A stretch of DNA of 64,000 bases from Chthoniobacterales bacterium (GTDB lineage: Bacteria > Verrucomicrobiota > Verrucomicrobiia > Chthoniobacterales > JACTMZ01), in NCBI GenBank assembly GCA_018402585.1, contig JAGYIO010000002.1:288406-352405 (forward strand), in the 5' to 3' direction. The stretch's first letter is position 1. Every line of letters begins with the position of its first letter. Below the pieces are notes generated by a model. That model did not search any database and had not been told where the DNA came from. It saw nothing but the letters and a program-made list of their open reading frames with translations. This document shows, piece after piece, positions 34,465-45,455 of this stretch. The position numbers and the translations under genes are program-made.

Positions 34465-37400
34465 AAACCAAATGCGCTTTCCTCGCTTTGGCCTTCGCTG
34501 CTTCGTCCTCGGCCTTTGCTTTGCCCAGTGCGCGCGCGGAGATCGTTCCGCTTAACTCCCTCATTTCGAACAACGCGACGCTGCCGATTCTTGTCGAGGG
34601 TGACTATGTCCTGACCAACGACGTTGTCTGGTCGAGCACCAACAGCAATGCCATCGCGCCAATCGCCATCGTGGCCAACGATGTCGACCTCAACCTCAAC
34701 GGCTTCACGATTAGCGCGACCAATTCCGCGACGAGCGAGGGGAATCTCGCGGGGATCATCATTTCCAACGCCGCAACCGTCGCGGTGACCAACGGGACAA
34801 TCCGCGGCTTCCGCCGCAACGGTGTCTCGGTGGTCAGCGGGACGCAGATCTGGCTCGGAAATCTGACCATCGCCGACATCCACAACCCGACGACCAACGC
34901 GCCGAACTTTGAGGAGGCCCTGCTTAACCCCACCGCCGGGATCTCGATCGAGGCCGGATTGGGTGGCGTGACCGTGTCCAACGTGGTCATCAGCAATGTC
35001 TCCGGCGGCCCGAACGTCATGTCGGTGGCCGGGCTGGATGCTCTCCTCGCTCCGGGATTGCAGGTCCTCGGCACCACGGTGACCGGCGTGTCCAACTCCG
35101 TCGCGGTCGGAAACGCGAAAAATCTCTGCAATGGCATGTCGGTGCTCTTTTCGCCGAACGTCGTGTTTTCCAACGTCACCATCGCGAACGTGGTCGGCAA
35201 CAGCAGCACCGCGGCGGTCAACGGGCTGGTGACTTACGCATCGACCGACTTCCAACTTCTCGGCTCTCCCGGCGCCAGCAATACGATCAGCGGAATAACC
35301 AACTACGGCGCCGTGGCCGCAGGTATCTCGGGGACGCAGGTGTCCGGTATGACGGTCCGAAATACCCGCATCTCCAATCTCTTCACCGGCCAGGATTGGA
35401 CCAACAATCTGATCGGCCACACCGTGATGGGCATGGTCTTTGCGCCGCTCAATGGTTACCCGCTTGGTATTACCGCCATCACCGTGACCAATGGCGGCTC
35501 GGGCTACACGTCGGCCCCGACGGTCACGATCAGCAATGTGGCCAACGACTCGGGTTCGGGTGCGAAGGCGGTGGCCACGGTGAGCAACGGCAGCGTGGTC
35601 TCGGTGCGGGTCACCGCGACCGGGTCGAACTTCCAGACCTTCCCCTCGATCGCCTTCTCCGGCGGAGGGGGCAGCAACGCCGCGGCCATCGTTTTGCCTT
35701 TTCTTTCCACGCCGTCTTTCGCGCCAATCAATGTGCTTTATGACACCAATAACACCAACACGGGCGGGAATGTCGTCGTGGCGGATTGCCTCGTGGAACA
35801 CGTCACCGGATCGATCGACGATGCGCACGGGATCAGCTTTTTCGGGGTGACCAATGTGGTGGCGAGCAACGTGGTGGTCCGCCACGTGCTCGACGGCACC
35901 AACACTCTGGGTCTGGGCGGATCGAAGGCCACCGGCATCGAGGTCTTCGGAAACCCGATGGTGCCGGATTCCAAGATCAAGATCATCGATTGCCGCGTGG
36001 AGAACATCCGCGCCATCAGTCCCGGTGACCTCGCCGCGAACGGATTCTCTGTGGCGGGCGGCGGGATCACCTTCATCAACTGCACGGCTTCGAACGTCTC
36101 GGCGACGAATACCATCCCGGGCCGTCAGCCGGCCTACGGCTACGGCTTCGGTTGGGCTCCGGATATCCGCCTCAACTACCAATACCCCGCCTGGAACGTC
36201 GTCCACAGCAACTCCACGGCGATCGATTGCGACTACGGCTTCGACACTTTCAACCACCGCAACGCGAGTTACCTCAACTCGACCAATATCAACAACCGCA
36301 TCACCAACTTCCTCGTCCAACCGTCCACCCCCGGGCAAGTCGGCGGCACGGAGCGCATCTTCTCCGGCGCGGTCTGGAACCAAGTCTACGCAGCGACCAA
36401 CGGCCCCATACTTGTGCCCGTCTGGAACACGGCGCAAAACAACAACACCAACGGATCGGCCCCGGCCGTCCCTCTCAATTCTCTCCTCGCCAGCGACACG
36501 ACTTACACCGTCCGCGTGCCGGGCAGCTACAACCTGACCAACGACGTTCTCTGGGGCAGCGAGAATCCCTTCGCCACCGCGCCCTTGGTCCTCGCGGGGA
36601 ACAACATCTCTCTCGATCTCGGCGGCAACGCGATCGTTGGTTTCCCCGCTTCCTTCACCGATGCCGGTCTTGTCGTCGGCGACGGATCCACCACTTACAC
36701 CGGCCTCGTCATTTCCAACGGCATGATCGACGGCTTCAGCGAATACGGCGTCTTCGTCGAGGAAGTGCAAGGGGTGAGTTTCTCCGCCCTGCAAATCCTC
36801 AACATTGGTGGGATTGACACCGCCACCTCGCCTTTACCCAGTCCGTTGCCCGCCGGTTTTTATGCCATGCTTTCCGAAAACATTGCGCTCTCCAATGTCG
36901 TGGTGAGCAACGTGACTTCCGGAGTCAATTCATCCCTCGTCGCCGGCGTGGCCGCTTTCGCTTGCAGCAATTTTACCAAGGTCAACGGAACAATCAGCGG
37001 TGTCTATGGACTCGGCGCGCCCGTGCTGCAGACAAACAACGCGGTGTTCGGTTTCCTCGCCGCCGAATCCCCCGGCACGGTCTGCTCCAACCTCACGGTC
37101 AATTCGATCTCCGCTTTCCGCTACTACAAAGACGTCACCGGCATCGCCATGCTCGGGTCTTCGCACAGCCATGTCTGCACCAGCTCGGTGACCGGCATAA
37201 CCAATGACGGTGGCACGGCGCAGGGGATCAACGGGGGACTGGGCACGGTCCACATGACGGTCGAAAACACCAGCGTCTCGCATATCCGCACCGGCCAAGA
37301 GTGGACGAACAACCCGCTCGGCCACACCGCCCTCGGCATGGTTTTCGCGCCCTCCGGCCGTCCGGTCCGGTCGTATATCACCGGCATCACCCTGACCAAT

Positions 37401-38771
37401 AGCGGCAGCGGATACACCTCGGCTCCCACGGTGACCTTGCAGACTTTGTCCGGTGATCCGGGCACCAACGCGACGGCCCGTGCCGTGGTCGGCGGCGGAC
37501 GAGTCACCGGCACATGGATGCTCAACGGCGGATCCGACTACATCGCGGCGCCCAAAGTCGTTTTCTCCGGCGGCGGCGGCAGCAACGCCGGCGGCCTCGT
37601 CATGCCCCATAATGTCTGGCCTTACGTGACTCACCCCTGCGGCGACATCACGGTGAGCAATTGCGTCATTTCCAACGTGGTCGGAGGAATCGACGACGCC
37701 CACGGCATCAGTTTCTTTGTCGCAACCAATGTGGTCGTCGACAAGGTGCGCGTGCACCACGTGCTCGACGGCACCAATACCCTCGGCCCGGGCGGATCCA
37801 ACTTCGGCGGCTCCAAAGCCACGGGCATCGAAAGCTACGGCAATCCCACGGTGGACAACGCCAATTTCCTCATCCAAAACTCGCACGTCGATGATATCCA
37901 CGCGATCAGCCCCGGTGACCTCGCCGCGATCGGATTTTCCGCGGCGGGGGGCGGGATCAACTTCGTGAACTGCACCGCCTCCAACGTCAGAGTGACCGGC
38001 ACCAACCGCCTCATACCCGGCGCCTCCCCGGGCCGCGGCTACGGCTTCGCTTGGGCGCCGGACATCCGCGTCGTTTACCAATATCCAGCCTGGGGCGCGA
38101 CCTTCACCGCATGCACCGCATCCTTCTGCGACGTCGGCTTCGATACCTTCAACTTCCAAGACTCCACTTGGTATACGCCGACCATGATAAGCAACCGTAT
38201 GACTGACTTCCTCGTCGAACCTTCCGTGCCTTTCTTGCCGGAAGGAACCGTGCGCGTTCTCTACGGTTCTTATTGGAACGAGGTGTTGGATGTGCCCCCC
38301 GGGGAGATCAAGGGGATCCCGGTCTGGAACAACGCGATTGGCAATACGCGGACTTATCCCTCCGGCTTGTCCGGTTTCGCGACTTGGGCGCAAGACGGGG
38401 GCGGTCTGCCCGCGCCGGGGACACCAGCCTACGCCGAAGCGCTCTTCGCCTACGCGTTCAGCGGCGGACCCTACCAAGGCCCCGGCAGCACATCGTATGC
38501 TTCCGGATCGGCCGGGTTGCGCCAAGTCGGCGACAGTGATTTTCTCGTCCTGACCGAAAACATCCGCACCGACGACCCGAGTCTCGCCATTTGGGGTGAG
38601 TCCAAAATCATACTGACCAACCAAGGATGGAATGACACCGACGTGACCAGCACGATCAGCGTCAACCAGTCCAACGCGCCCGCAGGAACGCAATTCATCG
38701 ACTTCCTCACTCCGCGCGGCACCGCCGGGCAGAAGTTCCTCCGTTTGCAAACAACCTACGTCGAGCCGTAG
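34461..38771 (+). CDS. Giant secreted parallel beta-helix protein with internal duplication
   Basis: 1,436 residues with a signal peptide ('FAASSSAFALPSARA'). Residues about 26-667 and 668-1297 are two copies of one module: each opens with 'PLNSL' and 'LTNDV', runs through beta-helix coils rich in Asn/Val/Thr ('NVVISNVSGG', 'VVVSNVTSG'), has a 'SGYTSAPTVT' Gly-rich insert, then 'DDAHGISFF' and 'LDGTNTLG...GSKATGIE', and closes with a 'PVWN' block. A unique 140-residue tail ends 'KFLRLQTTYVEP'. Right-handed beta-helix proteins of this type bind or cleave surface polysaccharide, but I see no catalytic motif. Ribosome-binding site is weak; coupling with the 61-residue frame is likely. Confidence 0.85.
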   Translation: MKTKCAFLALAFAASSSAFALPSARAEIVPLNSLISNNATLPILVEGDYVLTNDVVWSSTNSNAIAPIAIVANDVDLNLNGFTISATNSATSEGNLAGIIISNAATVAVTNGTIRGFRRNGVSVVSGTQIWLGNLTIADIHNPTTNAPNFEEALLNPTAGISIEAGLGGVTVSNVVISNVSGGPNVMSVAGLDALLAPGLQVLGTTVTGVSNSVAVGNAKNLCNGMSVLFSPNVVFSNVTIANVVGNSSTAAVNGLVTYASTDFQLLGSPGASNTISGITNYGAVAAGISGTQVSGMTVRNTRISNLFTGQDWTNNLIGHTVMGMVFAPLNGYPLGITAITVTNGGSGYTSAPTVTISNVANDSGSGAKAVATVSNGSVVSVRVTATGSNFQTFPSIAFSGGGGSNAAAIVLPFLSTPSFAPINVLYDTNNTNTGGNVVVADCLVEHVTGSIDDAHGISFFGVTNVVASNVVVRHVLDGTNTLGLGGSKATGIEVFGNPMVPDSKIKIIDCRVENIRAISPGDLAANGFSVAGGGITFINCTASNVSATNTIPGRQPAYGYGFGWAPDIRLNYQYPAWNVVHSNSTAIDCDYGFDTFNHRNASYLNSTNINNRITNFLVQPSTPGQVGGTERIFSGAVWNQVYAATNGPILVPVWNTAQNNNTNGSAPAVPLNSLLASDTTYTVRVPGSYNLTNDVLWGSENPFATAPLVLAGNNISLDLGGNAIVGFPASFTDAGLVVGDGSTTYTGLVISNGMIDGFSEYGVFVEEVQGVSFSALQILNIGGIDTATSPLPSPLPAGFYAMLSENIALSNVVVSNVTSGVNSSLVAGVAAFACSNFTKVNGTISGVYGLGAPVLQTNNAVFGFLAAESPGTVCSNLTVNSISAFRYYKDVTGIAMLGSSHSHVCTSSVTGITNDGGTAQGINGGLGTVHMTVENTSVSHIRTGQEWTNNPLGHTALGMVFAPSGRPVRSYITGITLTNSGSGYTSAPTVTLQTLSGDPGTNATARAVVGGGRVTGTWMLNGGSDYIAAPKVVFSGGGGSNAGGLVMPHNVWPYVTHPCGDITVSNCVISNVVGGIDDAHGISFFVATNVVVDKVRVHHVLDGTNTLGPGGSNFGGSKATGIESYGNPTVDNANFLIQNSHVDDIHAISPGDLAAIGFSAAGGGINFVNCTASNVRVTGTNRLIPGASPGRGYGFAWAPDIRVVYQYPAWGATFTACTASFCDVGFDTFNFQDSTWYTPTMISNRMTDFLVEPSVPFLPEGTVRVLYGSYWNEVLDVPPGEIKGIPVWNNAIGNTRTYPSGLSGFATWAQDGGGLPAPGTPAYAEALFAYAFSGGPYQGPGSTSYASGSAGLRQVGDSDFLVLTENIRTDDPSLAIWGESKIILTNQGWNDTDVTSTISVNQSNAPAGTQFIDFLTPRGTAGQKFLRLQTTYVEP

Positions 38772-38838
38772 CCGGACCTTGCTGCGGCGCGGAGCGTCCC
38801 GCTGGCCAGTTGCGGGGAAAGGTGCTAGCTTATCCGAT

Positions 38839-39669
38839 ATGAAGCGTCTGGCTGCTGTGCTCCTGTTCGCTCTGGCTTCTGTCGCTGCGGGGCAGGCATT
38901 GCAAAAATTCGAGAGCTGCCGGGTGGTTGATTCTGATTGGGCCGATGGCGACAGCTTTCCGGTCAAGCTGCCTGACGGCCGTGAAATCGTCCTGCGTCTT
39001 TACTATGTCGACTGCAACGAGACATCGGCCACGACGGAGACCGACCAGCGCCGGGTGCGCGATCAGTCGTCGTATTTCGGGATTGATGACCATCAAGTGA
39101 CCTTGGCCTCCGGACGCCGCGCGGCTGAAGAAGTGCGCCAGTTGCTGGCCAAACCCTTCACCGTGCACACCGCGTTCGCCTCGGCACCCGGCCGCTCGGC
39201 CAAGCCGCGCACTTACGGTTTCGTTACTTTGTCCGACGGACGTGACCTCGGTGAGGTTCTCGTGGGGGAGGGCCTGGCGCGGAGCTTTGGTCTCCGTCGG
39301 GGCACACCGGACGGCCTGACCACCGCTGCAGCCGAGGCCCAGATGGATGATCTCGAACTCGGTGCGGCCATTGCGCGTCGCGGGATTTGGGCCGAGACGG
39401 ATGCGCAGCGCCTCGTCTCTCTGCGCGAAGCGCGGCGGGTGGAGGAGCGGGAGCTGGAGGAGGCCTTTGGTCGGCCCGGGGGCGAACCGCTCGACCCGAA
39501 CACTGCCAGCGTCGATCAAATCACGCTCCTGCCCGGGATCGGCGAGGTCTTGGCCGAGCGTATCGTCGAAGGACGCCCTTACAAATCGGTGGACGACCTG
39601 CGCCGGGTCCCGGGCATCGGGGAAAAAGTTTTTGCCGGGTTCAAAGATTCCCTCCAGATTGCGCCGTGA
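38839..39669 (+). CDS. Secreted SNase-like nuclease with C-terminal ComEA-type HhH
   Basis: 276 residues from 'MKRLAAVLLFALASVAAGQ' (signal peptide). Residues 20-190 are a staphylococcal-nuclease fold: 'RVVDSDWADGDSFPVKLPDG', 'VLRLYYVDCNET' with the Arg/Asp/Glu of the active site, and 'DLGEVLVGEGLARSFG'. After a helical linker the C-terminus is a double helix-hairpin-helix ('NTASVDQITLLPGIGEVLAE', 'VDDLRRVPGIGEKVFAGF') as in ComEA. A periplasmic or secreted DNA-binding nuclease is the best reading; comEC lies 9 kb downstream. Whether all catalytic residues are present needs an alignment. Confidence 0.85.
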   Translation: MKRLAAVLLFALASVAAGQALQKFESCRVVDSDWADGDSFPVKLPDGREIVLRLYYVDCNETSATTETDQRRVRDQSSYFGIDDHQVTLASGRRAAEEVRQLLAKPFTVHTAFASAPGRSAKPRTYGFVTLSDGRDLGEVLVGEGLARSFGLRRGTPDGLTTAAAEAQMDDLELGAAIARRGIWAETDAQRLVSLREARRVEERELEEAFGRPGGEPLDPNTASVDQITLLPGIGEVLAERIVEGRPYKSVDDLRRVPGIGEKVFAGFKDSLQIAP

Positions 39670-39699
39670 GCAATATGTAGGAGAGACACTACTAAGATT

Positions 39700-39840
39700 T
39701 TAACCACGGATGACACTGACGGCACGGATACCGGAACAAAGTGGGAAAAATCGTCCGGAACGGCCCCGATCATACGCCTTGCTCCTGCAGCCTTCTTTCT
39801 TCTCTGAATCATCTGTGAAATCGGTGTTATCCGTGGTTAA
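39700..39840. repeat. Dispersed element with TTAACCACGGAT inverted ends
   Basis: About 141 bp. The left end (ttaaccacggatgacac, 39700-39716) and right end (reverse strand, ttaaccacggataacac, 39824-39840) are inverted repeats with one mismatch. The interior has no open reading frame. The element stops 5 bases before the gdhA ATG. A related element of almost the same length is at 41166-41307. Confidence 0.8.
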
Positions 39841-39845
39841 GAAAA

Positions 39846-41135
39846 ATGGCTTTTGCCCAGTCTAGCATGGAAAGCTTTTACTCCTCCGACCCGGTCTTCC
39901 GCATGGCTGTGAAGCAATTCGAGGTGCTGGCTGATCACCTCGAGATCCCGCCGCAATACCGTCAGCGCCTGATCCAACCCAAGCGCTCGGTCACCGTCTC
40001 GCTGCCCGTTGAGCACGATGACGGCCGGGTCGAGGTTTACCAAGGCTACCGCGTTCAGCATCACCTGAGTATCGGACCGACCAAAGGCGGCACGCGTTTT
40101 TCGCCGAATCTTACGCTCGGCGAATCGGCGGCCCTCTCCATTTGGATGAGTTGGAAATGCGCCCTGGTCGGCTTGCCCTACGGCGGAGCGAAAGGCGGGG
40201 TGGCCGTCGACCCGAATAAATTGTCACGCCGTGAACTGGAAACACTTTCCCGCCGCTACATGCAGGAAATGATCCCCTTCGTCGGCCCGCACACCGACAT
40301 CATGGGACCCGATCTGGGGACCAACGCGCAGGTCATGGCCTGGTTCATGGACACCTATTCCATGTATGCCGGGCACGCTGTGCCGGAAATTGTGACCGGA
40401 AAACCGGTGGCGATCGGTGGGGTGGCCGGCCGGCGCGAGTCAACCGGACGCGGGGTGGTCTTCCTCATCGAGCGGGCGCTGGATCATCTCAAGATCGAGC
40501 CGCCCAAGTGCACCGCCATCGTGCAGGGCTTTGGCAATGTCGGATCGGTCACCGCCTGCGGGTTGGCTTACCGTTCGGGGATGAAAATCATCGGCCTGAG
40601 CGACCACACGGTCTGTCTTTACGACCCGAAGGGTTTTGATGTTTCCGCCGCCGACCGGCACGTGCAGGAACATAAAACGCTGCAAGATTTTCCGCAGGGC
40701 GAGCGGGTCGAGGCGGAAGATTTTCTCACCTTGCCCTGTGATGTGCTCGTGCCGGCCGCCGTGGAGCGCGTCATCCAGGCAAGCAACGCCGCCCTGCTCC
40801 GCTGCCGTGTGCTGGCCGAGGCGGCCAATGGTCCGACCACGCCGGAAGCCGACGAGGTGCTCGACCAGCGGCGGAAGGAAATCTTTGTTATCCCCGATGT
40901 GCTCTGCAATGCGGGTGGGGTGATCACCTCCTACTTCGAATGGGTGCAGGACATGCAAAGTCTGTTTTGGACGGATATCGAAATGACCGACCGCCTTTAC
41001 CGCATCCTCGACACCGCCTTCAACGCGGTGCTCAAGCGCGCGAAGGAGCGCGATGTTTTCACCCGCACGGCGGCCATGGCCATCGGCATCGAGCGCGTGC
41101 TCGCAGCGAAGCGGGATCGCGGTCTTTTCCCCTGA
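39846..41135 (+). CDS. gdhA: Glu/Leu/Phe/Val family dehydrogenase, probably glutamate dehydrogenase
   Basis: 429 residues. Substrate region: 'GPTKGGTRFSPNLTLGESAA' and catalytic Lys in 'GLPYGGAKGGVAVDP'; Rossmann domain: 'AIVQGFGNVGSVTACGLAYR'; hinge block 'VLAEAANGPTTPEADEVL' and 'PDVLCNAGGVITSYFEW'. This is the hexameric GdhA/GDH-I class. The ATG follows the repeat by 5 bases and has no ribosome-binding site; a second ATG at 39867 is also without one, so initiation is odd. Strand and neighbours give no operon. Confidence 0.94.
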   Translation: MAFAQSSMESFYSSDPVFRMAVKQFEVLADHLEIPPQYRQRLIQPKRSVTVSLPVEHDDGRVEVYQGYRVQHHLSIGPTKGGTRFSPNLTLGESAALSIWMSWKCALVGLPYGGAKGGVAVDPNKLSRRELETLSRRYMQEMIPFVGPHTDIMGPDLGTNAQVMAWFMDTYSMYAGHAVPEIVTGKPVAIGGVAGRRESTGRGVVFLIERALDHLKIEPPKCTAIVQGFGNVGSVTACGLAYRSGMKIIGLSDHTVCLYDPKGFDVSAADRHVQEHKTLQDFPQGERVEAEDFLTLPCDVLVPAAVERVIQASNAALLRCRVLAEAANGPTTPEADEVLDQRRKEIFVIPDVLCNAGGVITSYFEWVQDMQSLFWTDIEMTDRLYRILDTAFNAVLKRAKERDVFTRTAAMAIGIERVLAAKRDRGLFP

Positions 41136-41165
41136 TCGGTCCGACGTTGAAAGACACGGAGTCTT

Positions 41166-41307
41166 AGCCACGGATTAGGGAAGATGTCGGAAGATGATTT
41201 TTCCCGCCGGGCCCGGCGGGAAAAAGTTCATCTCAGGAGAATGTGGAGCGGGGCCGGTGTCAGCCGGCCACGCTCACATCCTCTTAAATCTTCTTCAATC
41301 TGTGGCT
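41166..41307. repeat. Dispersed element with AGCCACGGATT inverted ends
   Basis: 142 bp. Ends agccacggattagggaagat and, reversed, agccacagattgaagaagat match at 16 or so of 20 positions. It encloses a 28-bp perfect palindrome (41198-41225) and a second imperfect hairpin (about 41243-41278). It lies between the convergent gdhA and exonuclease III genes and is like the element at 39700-39840 in ends and size. Confidence 0.7.
41198..41225. terminator. Perfect palindrome, probable bidirectional terminator
   Basis: TTTTTCCCGCCGGG followed by its exact complement: a 9-bp G+C stem flanked by T5 and A5, so it can act as an intrinsic terminator on both strands between the convergent gdhA and xth genes. 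Confidence 0.7.
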
Positions 41308-41329
41308 GCTCCCGCTTGATTGCTTTGCT

Positions 41330-42088
41330 TCAGCGTAGTTCAAGCACGACCGGGCAGTGGTCCGAGCCGGGTACCTGCGGCAAAATCCGCGCCGCTTTGA
41401 CCCGCAGGACCAAAGCGGCTGAGACGAGGAAGTAATCGATGCGCCATCCGATGTTGCGCAGACGCGCCCCATTCACATAGCTCCACCACGTGTAGTGGCC
41501 GTTGCCTTGGGTGAAGAGGCGGAAGGTGTCGACAAAACCGTCATCAATCAGCGCTTGGAATTCCGTGCGCTCCTCGTCGGTGAACCCGGCGTTCTTGCGG
41601 TTCGTCTTGGGATTGGCCAGATCATGCTCGGTGTGCGCGACATTGAGATCGCCGCAGACAATGACCGGCTTTTTCTTTTCCAGTTGTTTGAGGTAAGCAC
41701 GGAAGGCGGGCTCCCATTGCTTGGTCCGGTAGTCGAGACGCGTGAGTTCGCGCTGGGAATTCGGCGTGTAGACATTGACCAGGAAAAAGTCCTCATATTC
41801 GAGGGCGACCACCCGCCCCTCGCGGTCGTGCTCCTCGCTCCCGATGCCGTTGGTGCTGCCTTGCGGTTTATTTCGAGCGAAGGTGGCGGTGCCGGCATAG
41901 CCGGGTTTCTCTGCCGAGTTCCAATGCGGCGCGAAGCCGGATGGCCAGGTCACCTCGGCAACCTGCTCGGGTTTCGCTTTGATTTCCTGCAGGCAGAGCA
42001 CATCGGGTTTTTCGGCGGCCCAAAATTCAAGGAGGCCCTTGCCGAGGACCGAGCGGAGGCCGTTGACGTTCCAGGAGATGAGTTTCAT
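41330..42088 (-). CDS. xth: Exodeoxyribonuclease III
   Basis: 252-residue endonuclease/exonuclease/phosphatase-fold DNA repair enzyme (AP endonuclease). Motifs: 'MKLISWNVNGLRSVL' (Asn7/Asn9), metal-binding Glu in 'CLQEIKAKPEQV', 'NVYTPNSQRE', catalytic 'CGDLNVAH' (Asp, Asn), 'WWSYVNGARLRNIGWRIDY' and the terminal 'GSDHCPVVLEL'. Its ATG overlaps the stop of the four-helix gene by 4 bases, apparently because the repeat element ends right in front of it. Confidence 0.95.
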   Translation of the reverse strand: MKLISWNVNGLRSVLGKGLLEFWAAEKPDVLCLQEIKAKPEQVAEVTWPSGFAPHWNSAEKPGYAGTATFARNKPQGSTNGIGSEEHDREGRVVALEYEDFFLVNVYTPNSQRELTRLDYRTKQWEPAFRAYLKQLEKKKPVIVCGDLNVAHTEHDLANPKTNRKNAGFTDEERTEFQALIDDGFVDTFRLFTQGNGHYTWWSYVNGARLRNIGWRIDYFLVSAALVLRVKAARILPQVPGSDHCPVVLELR

Positions 42089-42705
42089 GAGTTTTGGGAA
42101 TGGGACTCATAGGTCCTAGAGGACCCATGGGACCTATGAGTCCCATCTTGTTGGGCCCGGTGCTCGAGCCTCGCGCGTGTCATGCGCTCGCGGAGGCCGC
42201 CCTGCTGGAGGAAATCTTTTTCGAGGCGGGCGATTTGGCGGTCAATGAGGTAGTTGGCTTGGTTGATCAGGCAGATCGCAAGGTTGGCGACCACTTCGGG
42301 CGGGCGGGTCTCGAAGATCTCGCGGTAGAGCTCGAAAGTCTGCGGTTGTTTGGTGCCGAGGCGGCGCACGTAGAGGGCCTCGCGGGAGTCTTTGGGCCAA
42401 ATCGGCAGATCGCGGCTGCGCAGGTAGTCGAGGTAGTCGTCGAGCAACTCCTCGAGACTGGCCCGCGCCACATTGGTGAGCTTGATTTCCATTTCCTTGG
42501 AGGTCTTGGCGGCTTTGCTTCCCTCGAGGATATTCTTTTTCCCCGAGCGCGCCGCCTGCACCATTTGGTCGACGGTGCGGTCGCCGCGCCCGAGATACTG
42601 GCGGGCAAAGCGCACCGTGAGGTCGTAAACGACCTCGGCCTTCTGGAAAGCTTTCAGCTCTTGGTAGTTGCCGTGCTTGGGGAGGAAGCTGTCGCTTGGT
42701 TTCAC
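42085..42705 (-). CDS. Four-helix-bundle protein (23S rRNA IVS/TIGR04258-like)
   Basis: About 206 residues. No ATG is available near the conserved start; GTG at 42705 is my choice. The core reads 'YQELKAFQKAEVVYDLTVRF', 'VDQMVQAARSGKKNILEG', 'EMEIKLTNVARASLEELLDD', 'VVANLAICLINQANYLID', which is the S23/IVS four-helix-bundle family with its 'suffix' domain. The C-terminal 30 residues ('RAQQDGTHRSHGSSRT') are encoded by the palindromic repeat at 42100-42146. Family members form small barrels; function unknown. It is inserted between ligA and xth. Confidence 0.85.
   Translation of the reverse strand: MKPSDSFLPKHGNYQELKAFQKAEVVYDLTVRFARQYLGRGDRTVDQMVQAARSGKKNILEGSKAAKTSKEMEIKLTNVARASLEELLDDYLDYLRSRDLPIWPKDSREALYVRRLGTKQPQTFELYREIFETRPPEVVANLAICLINQANYLIDRQIARLEKDFLQQGGLRERMTRARLEHRAQQDGTHRSHGSSRTYESHSQNS
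42100..42146. repeat. 17-bp perfect inverted repeat at the 3' end of the four-helix gene
   Basis: Arms atgggactcataggtcc (42100-42116) and its exact complement (42130-42146) with a 13-bp loop. The unit is built from GGTCCTA/TAGGACC words and is related to the upstream array at 42706-42752. It lies inside the coding sequence. Confidence 0.85.
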
Positions 42706-45141
<2,436 letters not shown>

Positions 45142-45455
45142 GCCTGGCGGGAAGCGGACAAGGAAGATGTTTGCCCTGGCGATTTTTGCGCAGGCGCGGG
45201 TGCTCTGGTGGCCTTTGCCCGGCGGGGAGCGGGGCGGAGCCGGAAGTTGGCACGCTGACTGCTCTATGCATTAAGATCCGTCTCGGCGGATTAAGATGCA
45301 AGGGCGATAAGCCCCGCAGCCTGATTGGTTTCGTGCAAATCGAGTCCGGGGGGAATTCGAAGGCGGAACCATCAGGCTGCTGTTCTTCCCAGAATCGCGG
45401 AATCGGGCCAGCCTACTTTGTTTGCCGGGTCATGGCGATCTGCCTAGTGTCTTAG
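45142..45455. other. Noncoding region with sigma-54-like site and hairpin
   Basis: 314 bases with no convincing gene. Apart from the sigma-54-like site (45248-45263) it has a perfect 10-bp stem (gcagcctgat, 45316-45325, with 45371-45380) enclosing 45 bases and extended by a near match. A 94-codon reading frame on the plus strand (45171-45455) has no gene-like composition or family match and ends in the MITE target site. Confidence 0.5.
45248..45263 (+). promoter_or_regulatory. Sigma-54 (-24/-12) promoter-like sequence
   Basis: TGGCACGCTGACTGCT matches the consensus TGGCACG-N4-TTGCW at all but one position (C for the first T of the -12 element), with correct GG-to-GC spacing. Transcription would run rightwards from about 45275 into the hairpin region and not into a gene, hence a candidate small RNA. 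No rpoN is in the window. Confidence 0.4.

Noticed and set aside
34413-38966. Long minus-strand open frames (793 and 678 codons) opposite the beta-helix gene
   Set aside because: They mirror the codon periodicity of the plus-strand gene, are Arg/His/Asp rich and lack any domain; the plus-strand frame has a signal peptide and repeats.
45171-45455. 94-codon plus-strand frame
   Set aside because: No ribosome-binding site or domain, unusual codon use and its stop is in the MITE target repeat; treated as noncoding.
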